From the NCBI GenBank assembly GCA_020736575.1, contig JAGPYM010000061.1:62001-126000 (forward strand): a stretch of DNA of 64,000 nucleotides, read 5' to 3'. Numbering within the stretch: the stretch's first letter is position 1; each line of letters starts with the position of its first letter. Shown here one piece after another: positions 32,772-44,383 of the stretch. Position numbers and translations under genes: made by a program. The DNA is from Thelonectria olida (taxonomy: Eukaryota; Ascomycota; Sordariomycetes; Hypocreales; Nectriaceae). The notes below the pieces were generated by a model, which saw nothing but the letters and a program-made list of their open reading frames with translations, was not told the origin of the DNA and did no database searches.

Positions 32772-33146
32772 TCAAACTACAATTGACCTAAAGCGGCTGT
32801 AGTTCTCCAAGCCCCAGAGAATTCTCAAGTCTTTCGCCCGTTCCGAGGTTTTCCAGCCTGTTTCGCGTTCGATCTTGGCCAAATGCCTCAAGAGAGCAAT
32901 CTCTTCAGCAGCAAAATCCTCCGGCTCCGATGGGCTATTCCAATCCCCAACTGCATCTCTGACGGAAGTGGTGCTGGCTTCAAACATCTCGCTCCCGGTC
33001 AACCCAGGGTCTGTCTGCCGCAATTGTCCCGACACTCCACTTAACTGAACTCTATGATTTCGGTGTCCTGGCTGAACTGGAAGTGTCTGCTTGGGTGTTC
33101 CACCAAATACGGTGCCTGCGATGTACAAGGGCTGAAGATGATTCAC
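32772..33146 (-). pseudogene. C-terminal fragment of a fungal-specific transcription factor
   Basis: The last about 60 codons (AAEEIALLRHLAKIERETGW then KTSERAKDLRILWGLENY) match the typical C-terminal helix of Zn2Cys6/Fungal_trans proteins. Upstream it runs directly into the 3-kb AT-rich block at about 33180, with no DNA-binding domain left. The insertion probably truncated the gene. Confidence 0.5.
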
Positions 33147-33383
33147 CCAGTTTGCACTGTATTGTGAATTAAAGTTAGGGAGCTCCTAAGACCCGAAAGA
33201 TAGAGTTAGTAGAGTAGTAAGCTTATTAAGAAAGGTTGCTAGTAGAGACCTCCAAGCTCCCGAGGGTGCTAAGCAGGGTTAAGCTATATAATATTAGTTC
33301 TATTACTAGTTATAAAAGAAAAAAATATTTTAATAATAATAATAAGCAATTTATTAAAATAATTTAATTAAATACTTATAATT

Positions 33384-33560
33384 ATTAAAAAAGCTAATAA
33401 TTTAAATATATAATAGAGGTTAATATAAGCTAAACTCTAGCCTTATATTTATTATAATAAGCTTTTTAATAGGGCTTATAATTAGTTTTAAAGTAAAAGT
33501 CTCTACTAAGTAAACCTTACTTAAGGAATCTTATTTTAAGCTTTTAATATAAAAGTACAG
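33384..33560 (+). repeat. left arm of inverted repeat in AT-rich block
   Basis: The core ATTATAATAAGCTTTTTAAT (about 33450-33469) followed by AGGGCTTATAATTAGTTTTA is found reverse-complemented at about 34510-34560. Flanking TTAATATAAGC and TAAGGTTT blocks also match in order over about 180 nt. Confidence 0.65.
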
Positions 33561-34444
33561 CTCTATTTTACCCTAGTCTATATAATTTAACTAATAATAT
33601 AATATATAATAGCTAAAATGCCTAACTTTTTATTAATTAAATGCAATATAATCTAACTAAATAATAGAAGCTATATAGCTACTTATTATATATTAAAATA
33701 TATAAATTTTCTAATTAAATACTTATAAGCTATTATTTTAACAGCTATTATATATAATAGTAATAATTTAAATAGTTATTTAAAATGTTAAAAAGATAAT
33801 TTAAAAATATAAAGTAAGTTTAATAATTATATAAGTTAATAATATAAAAAGTTAAAAAGGTAAAATAAAAAAGAAAAGTTTAAAAAAGGTTAAAATAATT
33901 TTAAAAGTATTTAAACTAATAAAAATAAAATAAAATAATTAAATAGTAAATATATTAAAAGGTTTATATAATAATATTAATTACTAATTATAAAAAAATA
34001 TAAATTATTATTATTTATAATACTTTATATTTTTTATAGCTAGCTTTATTTTATATTATTTATAAAAAAAAACTTTTAGCTATTAAACTTATATAAAATT
34101 AAATACTTTTATAAATAATAAATTATAATATATAGGTTTATAATTAACTAATTAATAGCTAATATAATATATTTTAACTTTTAAAACTAGCTTTTAACTT
34201 TTATAATATTAGGAAATTTATAAGTTATATTTAATTATTTATATATTAATATAATATAAGCTAATTAACAAGCCCTTTTATATATAGTTTAAAAGTATTA
34301 TAAATATTACTTATATTTAACTAATTACTAGCTATTAAAATTAAAACTAATTATAGTTTTTTATTTTTAATTTAAGTTTTTAATTTAAAAGGTTTAATTT
34401 AATTATAATTAAAAACATACTATTATACTTTAAGCTAAAAATAA

Positions 34445-34623
34445 AAAGGTATTTTTATATTAAAAGCTTAAAATAAAGTTTCTTAAATAAGGTTTATTTA
34501 ATAGGAACTTTTATTTTAAAACTAATTATAAGCCCTATTAAAAAGCTTATTATAATAAATATAAAGCTAGGGTTTAACTTATATTAATCTCTATTATATA
34601 CTTAAATATTAGCTTTTTTAATA
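34445..34623 (-). repeat. right arm of inverted repeat in AT-rich block
   Basis: Reverse complement of 33384-33560 with scattered C/T or G/A differences: AATAAGGTTTATTTAATAGG here against the reverse of CCTTACTTAAGG on the left, then TAATTATAAGCCCTATTAAA and AGCTTATTATAATAAATATA. The arms are about 0.9 kb apart. Confidence 0.65.
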
Positions 34624-36129
34624 ATAATAATAAAAATTATTCTATTATTTTATTATTTTATATTTATATTAGTATTATTATATTAAGAGTTATATTGTTA
34701 TTTTATTATTTTATATTTATATTATTATTATTATTAATAGGCTTGCCCCACTCTTGGCCCTACTATATTAACTATTAATATAATAATAATTTCTTTTTAT
34801 TTTATTTTATTTTATTTTTCTTTATAATACCTTTTTTTTTTTTTTTTATACTTTCTAATTTTTATATTTTCTATTATAAATATCTTTTAAGCTTTTTTAT
34901 TATTTTTCTTTTAATAACTTATTACTTTCTTATTATTAATATTATTTATTCTTTTTATTTTTTAACTATTTCCTTCTTATATAATATTCTATTTTATACT
35001 TTTTCCCCTTACTTTTATATTATTAATAAGTTTCTTTTACTTTTATTTTATTTTATATAATATATTAATTCTTTTTAATAAGTATTTACTACTAGTAATA
35101 CCCTCTTATTTAATTTTAATTATAATACTAATTATTTATATTATTTTTATACTATTTAGCTTCTTAAAAGAAATAAGCTTTAAATAGTTATTTAATAAAA
35201 GGAGACTTTTTTAATAAGAAGTTAGCTCTTTTTTAATAAGTAATATAAGTTTATATTAATTATATTAAATAGCTATTTTTAAATAGTAAGTATTTTTATA
35301 TTATTTTTAATAATATATTTTATTAAGCTTCTTATTATATTTATATATTTTACTTTTAAATAAAAAAATATAAAATAATTTATTTAACTTTCTATTATAG
35401 TATTTATAACCTTTTTAATTATATTACTATTAGTAGTTATATTATAACCTTTAGTTATATTTATTTTAAAAGCACTTTTAAATATAAGTTTAATTTTTTT
35501 TTTTTAAAAAGTTTAACTATTTTAATTATATTTAATATAAGGCATTTAATCCTATTATATATTTTCTTACTTTTATTTAATTTATATATATTTTTTCTTT
35601 TACTTTCTTATTAAATCTAATAACCCCTTAAGCTAAATGCTTCCTTATTTTATTAGAGTTTTAATTAAGTTTAATTTCTTTCTTTTTACTTATTATTTTA
35701 TTTTAATATACTTTTTAATAAGCTATTATTATTTTTAACTAGCTTACTATTAGCTTTTAATATAATTTTACTTAACTTTTAACATATATTTATTATACTT
35801 ACTTTTTAACTTTATTAACTTTTTATATAATAGCAATTTACTAATATAAATACTATTTATATTATATATAAAATAGTAATAAAAAGTACTTTTATTACTT
35901 ATAAATAGGCTATTAAAAGTACTTATATTACTTATAAAAAAAGTTACTTTTTATTATAAAACAGTTTAAAATACTTATAAATAATATATATAATAGCTAA
36001 TTACTACTATTATTAAAACTCTTTACTATTTTTACCCTTACTATTATTAATATTAGAAAAAGCTTATCCTTTAAAAGGTTAAAAAAAAACTAGAGCTTTT
36101 AAAAGGGTTAAAATAGCAGCTTTTAAGCT

Positions 36130-36760
36130 TCTAAAGAAATAGTAATAACAGCCGAAGGTTAAAAACGAAGGTCGAAAACAAAGGTCAAAGACAAAAGTCA
36201 AAGACAAAGGCTAGTCACATGACCTCAAGGGACGGCCACGGACATTATCATCTTTAACAGCTAGCTAGCTACGGCTTCCAAAGGCTCGTTGGAACAGCCG
36301 TAGCAGCTGCCTTTAAAGTGACCAGAGACGAGGGTCGAAGACAGAGGTCGAAGACGCAGCCTAGTCACATGACCTAGAGGGACGGTCACGGACATCGTCG
36401 TCTTCAACAGCTAGCTAGCTACAGCTTCCAAAGGCGTGTTGGAACAGCCGTAGCAGCTGCCTTCAAATTGACCGGGGGCGAAGATCGAAGTCAAAGGCTA
36501 AAGAAGAAGGCTGAAGACGAAGGCTGAAGACGCGGCCTAGTCACATGACCTCGGGGGACGGTCACGGACATCGTCGTCCGCAACAGCTAGCTAGCTACAG
36601 CTTCCAAAGGCTCGTTGGAACGCCGTAGCAGGAGCCTTCAAGTGACCGGGACCGTTCGATCAATTGGTCCCTTGGTCTGTCTTCTTCAGACAGCTAGCTA
36701 CGGCTTCCAAAGGCGTGTTGGAACAGCCGTAGCAGCTGCCTGATAACCAAGGCTTCCAGA
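36130..36760 (+). repeat. tandem repeat of about 150-176 bp, three full and one partial unit
   Basis: Units are marked by CTAGTCACATGACCT at 36211, 36361 and 36537. Each is followed by GGACGG(C/T)CACGGACAT, CAGCTAGCTAGCTAC, GGCTTCCAAAGGC and GGAACAGCCGTAGCAGCTGC. A fourth, partial unit begins near 36692. Between units sits a shorter purine-rich repeat (CGAAGACAGAGGT, GCTGAAGACGAAGGC) of variable number, which explains the unequal spacing. GC content is normal, unlike the adjoining AT block. Confidence 0.8.
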
Positions 36761-36880
36761 GGCTAGCCGGATTAGCCTAGGACCAAAGCTTCCAAGGCTA
36801 GCTAAAACAGCCTAAGGCTGAAGCTTTAAAGCTAGCTGGAATAGCTTAGGACTAAAGCTTCTAGAGGCGGGGTTATCGGT
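36761..36880 (+). repeat. short degenerate tandem repeat, about 35-40 bp
   Basis: Three to four copies of a unit containing GCTTCCAGAGGCTAGC(C/T)GGA and TAGCCTAGGACCAAA. Probably derived from the GGCTTCCAAAGGC part of the neighbouring larger units. Confidence 0.55.
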
Positions 36881-37924
36881 AGGGCGTTCCGGAATTAGAA
36901 GGAGGCTTCTAAAATAGAAAGAGGGGAAGGAAAAAGGGGCAATTCCAACAGAGGAAAACAACAGACAGCTGAGAAGGGGGCAGGACCGGTCCCTAGGAAC
37001 ACGACAGACAGCAAGAGAGGAAAACTAAGTCCTTTCAAAAGAAGGAAAATAGCTAGGTTGGTGTGTGTGTGTGTGTGTGTTCGTGCGAGCAGCAGTTGTG
37101 GAAGGAAGCAGCTAGTAGGAAGGAGCTTCTCAGAGGGCTTCCAAGAGGAAGGAAGGAAGGAAGGGGCTTCAAAGAGAGCTTCTAAAGAAGGGGAAAACAG
37201 ACAGACAGAGGTTTCAAACCTCCCCCAAGAGCAGACATAGCTTAACGAGGGTTCCTTTGACAGCTGAAAAGTGCCACTGTTAGTCACAGCTTGATCCCCA
37301 GCGTGATCTCCAATTTGATGGAGGGGAGGAAGCTAGCAGCAGGAAAACAACCAACAGCACAAAAGGCTAGGAAGAAAAGGTCTGTTCGAACGGGCTAGAA
37401 GGTCGAGTCTGTCGCGCGGCAAGGTCGGTCGGACTGAAAGGAAGGAATAGGTCGGTCTAGCCGGAAGGAAAGGAAGAGGGTCGGTTCAAGTCAAATAGAT
37501 CAAAATAAATAAGGGCATTTAAAGACATCAAAATATAGGTCCCGGGCCGCAGCCCGGGTCAAATCATAAAGAACAAAACAGCGCGTCTTTTCAATCTTGC
37601 TACGGAAAACAGGGCTCCTTTTATCCCTGTCTGCGGTCAAAGGCTAGGTCACGTGACAGCTGCTTGATCAGACGGTCGGACCGGTCAGAAGTCAGGAGTC
37701 TCAAATCCCCGCCACAATATATAATACTTTATACTTATAGGGTAATTTTTATAAGTCTACTAGTTCTACTATAGTTGACCGCCTGGTCCCCCACGGGGTT
37801 ATGGCATGGGCCGTGACACTCGCATCCTTATTGGCACCGACCCCCTGGAGCTACCTATGACTACTGCGCGGGCTCGTGCGTGCCATTGTAGTACGTAATG
37901 ACTGTAGCACGTCACGATTCCATC
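36881..37924. other. repeat-associated GC-normal region, no gene
   Basis: GA-rich sequence with GGAAGGAAGG runs and a CCCGGG...CCCGGG palindrome near 37541. A gag-pol-end-like trace (MTTARARA near 37858) hints at an LTR retroelement but is too short to call. Confidence 0.3.
37061..37080 (+). repeat. (GT)10 microsatellite
   Basis: Ten perfect GT units, in GA-rich surroundings. Confidence 0.95.
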
Positions 37925-38160
37925 AGTGGACTTGATTTACTGTTAGTAGACGGAGCATGTTGGTTTTGACGGCCTTACGAGATCGCATAGTAGATTTCAG
38001 TATCTGGACGATAGTGTGGCTACCAAGCGCCTCAGCCAACTCTAGTAATGTGCAAGGGTTGCCGCCAAGGAAATCCGCCGAGTACTATACTTAAGTAATA
38101 GCTTTACTGCAATACGGGTTTTATTCTCTAATGCCTGCAATAGCGGTGACTGATGATTGT
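37925..38160 (-). pseudogene. ankyrin-repeat fragment
   Basis: The minus strand reads NHQSPLLQALENKTRIAVKL followed, after a one-base frame change, by YSADFLGGNPCTLLELAEAL and GSHTIVQILKST. This is the alternating helix pattern of about two diverged ankyrin repeats, ending in a stop near 37925. No upstream domain is attached. Not obviously a copy of the 4.5-kb ankyrin array. Confidence 0.4.
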
Positions 38161-38408
38161 ATTAGTAAAGAGAACGATGACCCAATTAGTTCACTTACAC
38201 GCTAGAATAGAAAAGAGGATATTATTGGTAAATGAACTGATTGGTGGCTAAGCCTTCGATCTGCCTCTTCATAAAAGGCAGATGCGTTGCATCGAGCTGT
38301 GATACTTGGCCTTCCGCTTGAAACTCTGGAACTTCCTTCAACAGTTCATGTTCCTGGACAGGCCTATTCTAAGTGACCTCACGATATCAGTGAAACCCCC
38401 AAATACCA

Positions 38409-41400
38409 CTAGCCGCCGTGCTTGAGCCGTGATAGCGAGTTTGCCATCTGCAAGACACAGCGCCACTGGGAGCCGCATCGCAACAGGGCCGCCTCATAGG
38501 CTCCCACCACACTCCGCAGCCTGCAAGCACACACAATGGACCCTTCAATCGACTCCCGCCCGCCATGCTCCAGCCACTCCAGAAAAGATTGATCCTGATC
38601 TGTGCCGAACAGCTCAAACGGGTCCGGCTCAGAGCTGGCCGCCTGCAGGCTCGAACCTATGACACAGGCATCGCATACCTGAACCGAACGCGTGTAAGCC
38701 CAGACCACCAGCCCGGCCTCATACAGCGCGATCGAGGCGATGAGTTCCAGGGGAGGTGTGGCGCAGGCGACGTCGCTGCCTTCCACCTCGTATATGGTCT
38801 TTTCTTGCACAAGCTTCAAGACTTTGGCAGCATGCCAAATCGCCAGCCGCGCATCAGACGTCTTCACCCACTCCAATGTGCTCGCTTCCAGCTGTCTCAT
38901 GAAGGTCCCCGAGTTGGATTGATGCCCCTGTTCTGAGGACAGCTGTTTGATGGCTTGCAAATTGGCCCTAAGTACAATCTGGGACAAGTGATAGAGCGGC
39001 ACGGCGCTGATGTCGCACGTTTCCCTGTGGCTTTTGGACGAAAGCGTGGATCCGAGGGCTCTGTCTCTATAACACTCCCTCCAGGTCGTTAGTTGTGTCG
39101 TCCAATAGTCAATACTCCGGGAGAAGTATGCGGGATAGAAGCTTCCTGGCGCTAGTAGAGTATTCCTTGTCTCTTTCCGAGACCTGTGCCTCTGAACATC
39201 CTCCCATAGCCAGGCTTGCATGGCACAAAGTCCGTACAAATACTCGTCTTCCAGGAGTGGAGGCAATCTTGCTCGCCCCTCTTGGTCCATGGCTTGGTCC
39301 ACCAGGTTCACAAAGTATATTGCGCTCCGCTTCTTCGACTCGATCCGTTTGACTCGGTGCCATTCTTCCAGCGTCTGCACCTCCCAGAGTCTTTCGGAGC
39401 ACGGCAACGTCAGGTAGAGTTCATCGTATCGCAGAGTCGGGCGGAATCCACGCAGGAAATAAAAGTAAATATCCAATCTAAAAGCTAGGTATGCTAACCT
39501 GGGGAAGACATGTTAACGAGTTCCGTCGGCTGAGGGGGCCACGGTGTTATTTGTTCACCTTTTCAACGTCTCTCGCTCAAGCCAGCCGCTTGGAATTGCG
39601 TCTTTGAGGTCATCTTCTGCAAGGCTATATTTCTCTTGAAAGAAACCTGCGTCTCGAAATACAGCTACCATGGTGCTGTGCTGTAGGTATGCTGTGCTAA
39701 ACAACATATCATCCTACCTCCTATGTCAGCATCAACGAGCTATGCAAGGAATCTACTGATTCGAGGACGAGCGAGCATGGCAGAGCAAGAGGATACTAGC
39801 CAGGAAACGAAAAGGGAATACTTACCGAGCTCTGCAGTGCAAATATCACATTCAACAGCAGTGCCTGATAGGTAGGTACTGGCCAACGTGATCTCGCTCC
39901 CTGCTGGGATGAGAAGTCGAACTGGTTCAACGTACTTATTAGCACACAGCGCCATGCATGATACTTGGTCGTCACCCACCAACTTCGCAGCAAGCCTGTC
40001 CATAACCGACTTATGAAGACGGAGCGCCATTTCCATCCACGTGTCAATACCTGATAGCCAAGCCCCTATCATGACCACGCTGTCGACAAGGTCTTGGTTC
40101 TTCGACTCGGTGGTGAAGGTGCTCCTGTGCACCGTCGGCCATACACGGTGGAACCTGGAAAAGTATGTGTCGATGCACTGCTGACGAGTCTGGCCGTCTG
40201 GTGGAAATGTAGGCAATGTAGGCAGGGTAGCCACCCTCGTGTCGACATCGGAATGCTCGCTTTGGCAAGAGATTGGCGGCACGGTCCATGTAGCGTCATA
40301 AACTAGTTGTAAAGCGGCGTCATTTGTGTTTGCGTCCGGCATAGGATCTGCGGAGGTAGAGGGAGCGGACGGAGCATGAAGCCAAAGGTCTTGGGCAGCA
40401 ATAGTGTGTGTACGGAAAGTAGTATTAAGACTGGTCCCTTGGCTTTGCATATCAGCCTGAGTGTTGAATGTGTCGCAGTTCGGAAATGTGCTGCTCTCCG
40501 CAAGTCCCAGGAGGTCTCCAGTATAAACACTGGTATCATCAGTAGATATCGTGGTTGTTTCGGTATCCCTAGATACGTCGGATGTTGTCGAGGCCCCTGA
40601 ATAGGGGCCGTTGGAGTCCGCGGTCATCTGAATCATACTATGCAAATCAGGAGACCACATTGGCAGCCAAGGATCCATTCCGCTGCGCTGGGTGTCGGCA
40701 TCTGCAGAAGGTAGTCTTTGATCAATCTGAGCGGGTTCTTCGTTGTCAATTTGGGATGGCTCGGAGTCGTGTAGATTCCGCAGATTATCGTTGGGGACAT
40801 ATGGGGCCATGAGGGGTATCTTCTCGGGTCCATTGGACAATGGGGAATATGGCATTGCCGTAGAAAGATGGCTACCATGTTCAGCCACAGAGCTGAGACT
40901 GTTAGCATCCGAGAATGCGTCGCAGTCAAGTTGGAGAGACAGAGGGCTGAGACCGGGCGGAGGAGTCTGCGAGGCGAGTCTTGGAATGACGGATTCTGTA
41001 GATGCATCTGCTGTGCTTGCTGACGGTGTATTTGACTCGGGCCGGTTACTACTAGAACACGCGGCTCGAGAGTATTGGCAGGTGTTGTTGGACTCTAGAC
41101 ACGGCTGACATGGTGATTCGCCCGTGCATCGGGCCTTACGGGCGTGGCAACGGTCGCAGGCGGAGAGGGCTCGACGCTGGTGCCGTCCATGGTCGCGGGG
41201 ACGCGCGACAAGCGGGTGCTGCTGAGTAATGTGTCGTTTGAGAACATCTCTAGGGTCACTAAGATCAGCAAGATGGTCAACCGCCGAGGCGAGGGGGAAG
41301 GGTAGGGCCAGAACTCACTGCCGACCGTAGCTTCTGCGGCACTTGGGACAGACGAATGGTTTCTGGAGTCTATGTGATCGAAGATGACGGACGAGATGCT

Positions 41401-41527
41401 CGTTTCGCCGATAGGCCTTGTCACAATCCGAGACAGTACAAGGGAAAATGCGGTTGTCGTCGTCGTCGTTGGTGGCGATGATGGTTCCAGCAGTCATGGT
41501 TATTGAGCAGGTATTCGGGGTTATCAA
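38409..41527 (-). CDS. dual C2H2 plus Zn2Cys6 transcription factor
   Basis: CDS complement(38409..39498, 39559..39713, 39826..39900, 39965..41258, 41319..41527), 940 residues; four introns of 60, 64, 112 and 60 nt close in phase. The N-terminus carries two C2H2 fingers (CTVSDCDKAYRRNEHLVRH; CPKCRRSYGRHDPRDVLKRH, the second rebuilt across intron 1). A Zn2Cys6 cluster follows at once (CDRCHARKARC...CQPCLESNNTC). A Ser/Thr/Pro-rich linker of about 270 residues follows. The Fungal_trans-like region begins at about residue 320 (FSRFHRVWPTVHRSTF) and runs through TYQALLLNVIFALQS, DAGFFQEKY and FRLDIYFYFLRG to RPTLRYDELYLTLPC. Start at 41527 or 41497. The protein is intact although it sits beside the repeat region. 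Target unknown. Confidence 0.9.
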
Positions 41528-42052
41528 CAGGAACCTCAGGTATGTTATGACAGAACCGTGAGAGTTCTTTTCTTCCGTACATACTTATAATTGGGAAGTA
41601 CGAGGACGGGGCGACGGGTGTGTACTTTCTAGACTAGAAGAGGCAACATCCTCTGACGTGGGGCTAGGGAGAAGAGATGGGTACACGCCACGCTATTTAT
41701 AACTAAAGCGAGAATTAAAAAGAAAATAAAGATATTAAATATCATTTAACTAACAATATTAAATATTATATTTTAAATATATATTATTACCCCTATTTAG
41801 ACTTAATATATTTTTATATCTATCAGCTTTTATAATTTTACTTATGTACCTTGGGCAGGCATATCTTCTTACCCTCTTTCATTAGTACTATACATACAGA
41901 TTACTAACCTCGGATCTACTAAGCCCGGTAGCCGAAGTGATCGTTTCGGAATAGTCATCGGATGCGTTAGCCAAGCTTGCACCCCCGCAAATTACTGCAT
42001 CCCCCAGATTCCTCCCCTCGATGGTCCGGGGTCCCCATAAACCACAGACGCT
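41528..42052. other. divergent promoter region of two regulators
   Basis: Between two transcription-factor genes reading outward. It includes an AT-rich stretch at about 41700-41830. No site assigned. Confidence 0.35.
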
Positions 42053-44383
42053 GTGGCGAACTCCCTGCCTCGTTGCTCCCGGCTTCGTTCCTCCCCCCAG
42101 CCCCGAATTTCTTCTTCTCCCTCTCCCCCAATGGTGCCCCAGTCATACGATATGCCTACGCCGAAGCTCAGCAAACACGAACGTCGTCGCTGTGTCAAGG
42201 CCTGCAGCAGCTGCAAGCGTCGTAAGGAACGTTGCGATGGCCTCCGTCCCTGTGGACGGTGCAGCACCCGCGGCGTTGGCCAGGACTGCAGCTTTGCGAG
42301 GCCCCCTCCAGCATCCATCTCGCCCATGACGAATTTCGGCCTTGGCTTCTCCCCCAACAGTCACGACAAACCCGACCCCACCGATCCTTCGCCAAATCCC
42401 CCATCGCCTGGCTCCTTGTCCACCAACTTGACCCATGGTGCCCGGCAACCTAGCGAATTCAGTCCGTCATCGCACGTCTTCCACAGCCCTAGAGTTTCCC
42501 CTGTTCCACAGCTGTCGCGTCTGATTCAGGACTGCCATGGCAAGCCCATGTGCATTGGCAACGCGGCAAATCTGTCCTTCCTCCAAGTCATCCGCCGCAT
42601 AGCCCACGACTCACTGGGCTACTCTCGGCTTCCTGACGAGCCACCCGCACATAGCCCTCCGCAACAAAGCCAGGTTGTGGCAGCTCCCTGCAGCAGGTCA
42701 ACGTCCAACTGGATCGTTGATGTAGCACGCCAGCCACCCAACAAACCCGATCCATTCGAGATTGACTATCTTCTGTGGTGGTACCTGCGTGCTACAAATT
42801 GCGTTTTCTATCTTTTTGACGCGTCACAACTCCGCCAAGGTCTGTTAAATTGGTTACAGACCGACGAGAATGGACATGAGCCAGACACGGGCACGAGCGC
42901 AGTCTTCTTCCTCGTCCTCGCAGTTGGCGCTCAGGCCGCTCCCGACGATAGAGAAGCCATCGCTGAGCAATATTTTAATTATGGGAGGTTTTTAACCATG
43001 TCGCATCTCATGGAAGAACCAGCCGTCTCTACCATCCAGGCCAATATACTTATCACCGTATACCTCCTAGGAGCTTCACGGTCAGACGCTGCCTCTATGT
43101 ATCTAGGTACTGCGGTTCGTGCGGCTTATGCCCTAGGTGTTCATCGACTCGATATTAATAAAAGCTTTAATTCATCCGAGCATGTCCTACGGGAGCGCCT
43201 GTGGAAGGTCCTACGGATACTCGACCTCTTCTTAGGCGCATCCCTTGGCCGCTCACCATCGACGTACGAGACACGGAACACAGGGGCCGAGGCTGATTAT
43301 TCAGCTGCTAACGATTTATGCTCTATTTTCGAGGTTATTCTTACCCAAGTCTACTCTAAACCTAGGGTATCGACTGCTATAATACAACGTATTAGCCAAT
43401 ATCACCGGCAGTGGGCTACACGATATTCTACTGGATTAGCTAACGATGCTATCCCGCCAGGAGAGATCCAAGATATTGGCAAGGGAAAGACGGCACCTAA
43501 TATCAGCTTCTATCACCTTATGCAAGCCTACTACTGGACTATAATGTTGATCACACGGCCTTCGTTAATCGACAGTATATCCAAGCATACATCCAATGCC
43601 ACGATAAAGGCGGGCTTGAATGAAGTGACAACCTCGACACACTCATCTACCCAGGCCTTGGCCCATGCGTCTGTCGACGCAGCCATCCGCACCGTGGCCC
43701 TACTACATGGGTTGATTTCACGCGAAGCCGTACCGAAAAGGCTGCCCATAGTGGTTAACTGCTTGTTCAACGCGGCCCTGGTGCTCGGGCTGGCGCAATT
43801 TGGCGACCTGGACCGCGTGTTTCCCCTCCACAAGCATCTTCTGGACGCGCGAACGTTACTTTTAATGTTCAGCCGATATGATGCTGTTGCTAGGAGCAAC
43901 CTAGCCGCTGTGGAGGAGCTTCAGACCGCATGCGACTTATACCTCGAGAGGAGGGAGCGGCGCAAGATGGAACGGCAGAGCCTGCTCTTTAGGGGGCTAT
44001 TTGGGGCTCTCGACGGTAATTTCGGGGCCCAGATGCCGCTTCATAGAGGGGCCGCCGTAGACGGACTGCAGCAGCTCCTCTGGCCGCCTGCATTTGGTCC
44101 TGCGCCCGTCACAGATGTGCACCAGTCTTCTAGCTCGGACCACAGCAATTTTCTAAGCCCCGTCGGCTCCGAGACTCAATCATTGATAGACATAGGTTAT
44201 GGGCTCTCGGACATGGTGCCTGGGCTTGGACCTTTGTCAGACCTCATCTTGCCCGTGTCGCCAAGGACATTCATGGTTGATTCCTTGGACAATATTCCTC
44301 CGTTTCCCACCGTGGATACCAGAGTGTACTCCCTTGAGGAAGGGTTAACCGATGACGACGTCATACAAAACGAGAATAGCTGA
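42053..44383 (+). CDS. Zn2Cys6 transcription factor
   Basis: Intronless, 776 residues from ATG 42053; in-frame ATGs at 42131 and 42152 lie closer to the cluster and could be the true start. The zinc cluster is CSSCKRRKERC...CGRCSTRGVGQDC at about residues 51-79. The Fungal_trans middle domain covers about residues 240-480 with FLVLAVGAQA, ANILITVYLLGASRSDAAS, AAYALGVHRLD and LRERLWKVLRILDLFLGASL, which is the domain signature. The C-terminus is acidic. The gene converges on the HSL-type esterase. It may regulate that esterase or the aromatic cluster beyond, but nothing in the sequence fixes a target. Confidence 0.92.
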   Translation: MANSLPRCSRLRSSPQPRISSSPSPPMVPQSYDMPTPKLSKHERRRCVKACSSCKRRKERCDGLRPCGRCSTRGVGQDCSFARPPPASISPMTNFGLGFSPNSHDKPDPTDPSPNPPSPGSLSTNLTHGARQPSEFSPSSHVFHSPRVSPVPQLSRLIQDCHGKPMCIGNAANLSFLQVIRRIAHDSLGYSRLPDEPPAHSPPQQSQVVAAPCSRSTSNWIVDVARQPPNKPDPFEIDYLLWWYLRATNCVFYLFDASQLRQGLLNWLQTDENGHEPDTGTSAVFFLVLAVGAQAAPDDREAIAEQYFNYGRFLTMSHLMEEPAVSTIQANILITVYLLGASRSDAASMYLGTAVRAAYALGVHRLDINKSFNSSEHVLRERLWKVLRILDLFLGASLGRSPSTYETRNTGAEADYSAANDLCSIFEVILTQVYSKPRVSTAIIQRISQYHRQWATRYSTGLANDAIPPGEIQDIGKGKTAPNISFYHLMQAYYWTIMLITRPSLIDSISKHTSNATIKAGLNEVTTSTHSSTQALAHASVDAAIRTVALLHGLISREAVPKRLPIVVNCLFNAALVLGLAQFGDLDRVFPLHKHLLDARTLLLMFSRYDAVARSNLAAVEELQTACDLYLERRERRKMERQSLLFRGLFGALDGNFGAQMPLHRGAAVDGLQQLLWPPAFGPAPVTDVHQSSSSDHSNFLSPVGSETQSLIDIGYGLSDMVPGLGPLSDLILPVSPRTFMVDSLDNIPPFPTVDTRVYSLEEGLTDDDVIQNENS

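Larger units (their letters stand above)
33180..36120. repeat. 3-kb extremely AT-rich, RIP-like block
   Basis: Almost only A and T, with no coding sense on either strand. Both edges are sharp against normal-GC sequence. It holds an inverted repeat (33384-33560 and 34445-34623). The right half (34790-35700) is T-rich on the plus strand with stretches such as CTTTTTTTTTTTTTTTA. Part of the left half recurs at 52905-53180 in a less mutated form, showing this is a mobile or duplicated repeat hit by C-to-T mutation. The only GC-normal island is a short stretch near 34740-34765. Confidence 0.85.

Noticed and set aside
36130..36760. CRISPR-like array
   Set aside because: Units are about 150-176 bp with internal sub-repeats, not short repeats with unique spacers, and the genome is eukaryotic.
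36895..37287. 130-codon minus-strand ORF in the GA-rich region
   Set aside because: Composition-driven (Leu/Pro/Ser from CT-rich complement); no domain.
37535..37560. CCCGGG...CCCGGG palindrome considered as an intrinsic terminator
   Set aside because: Intrinsic terminators do not apply to nuclear Pol II genes; probably part of the repeat region.
37855..37905. Possible Ty3-type retroelement end (MTTARARA)
   Set aside because: Too short, and no reverse transcriptase, integrase or paired LTRs were found nearby.
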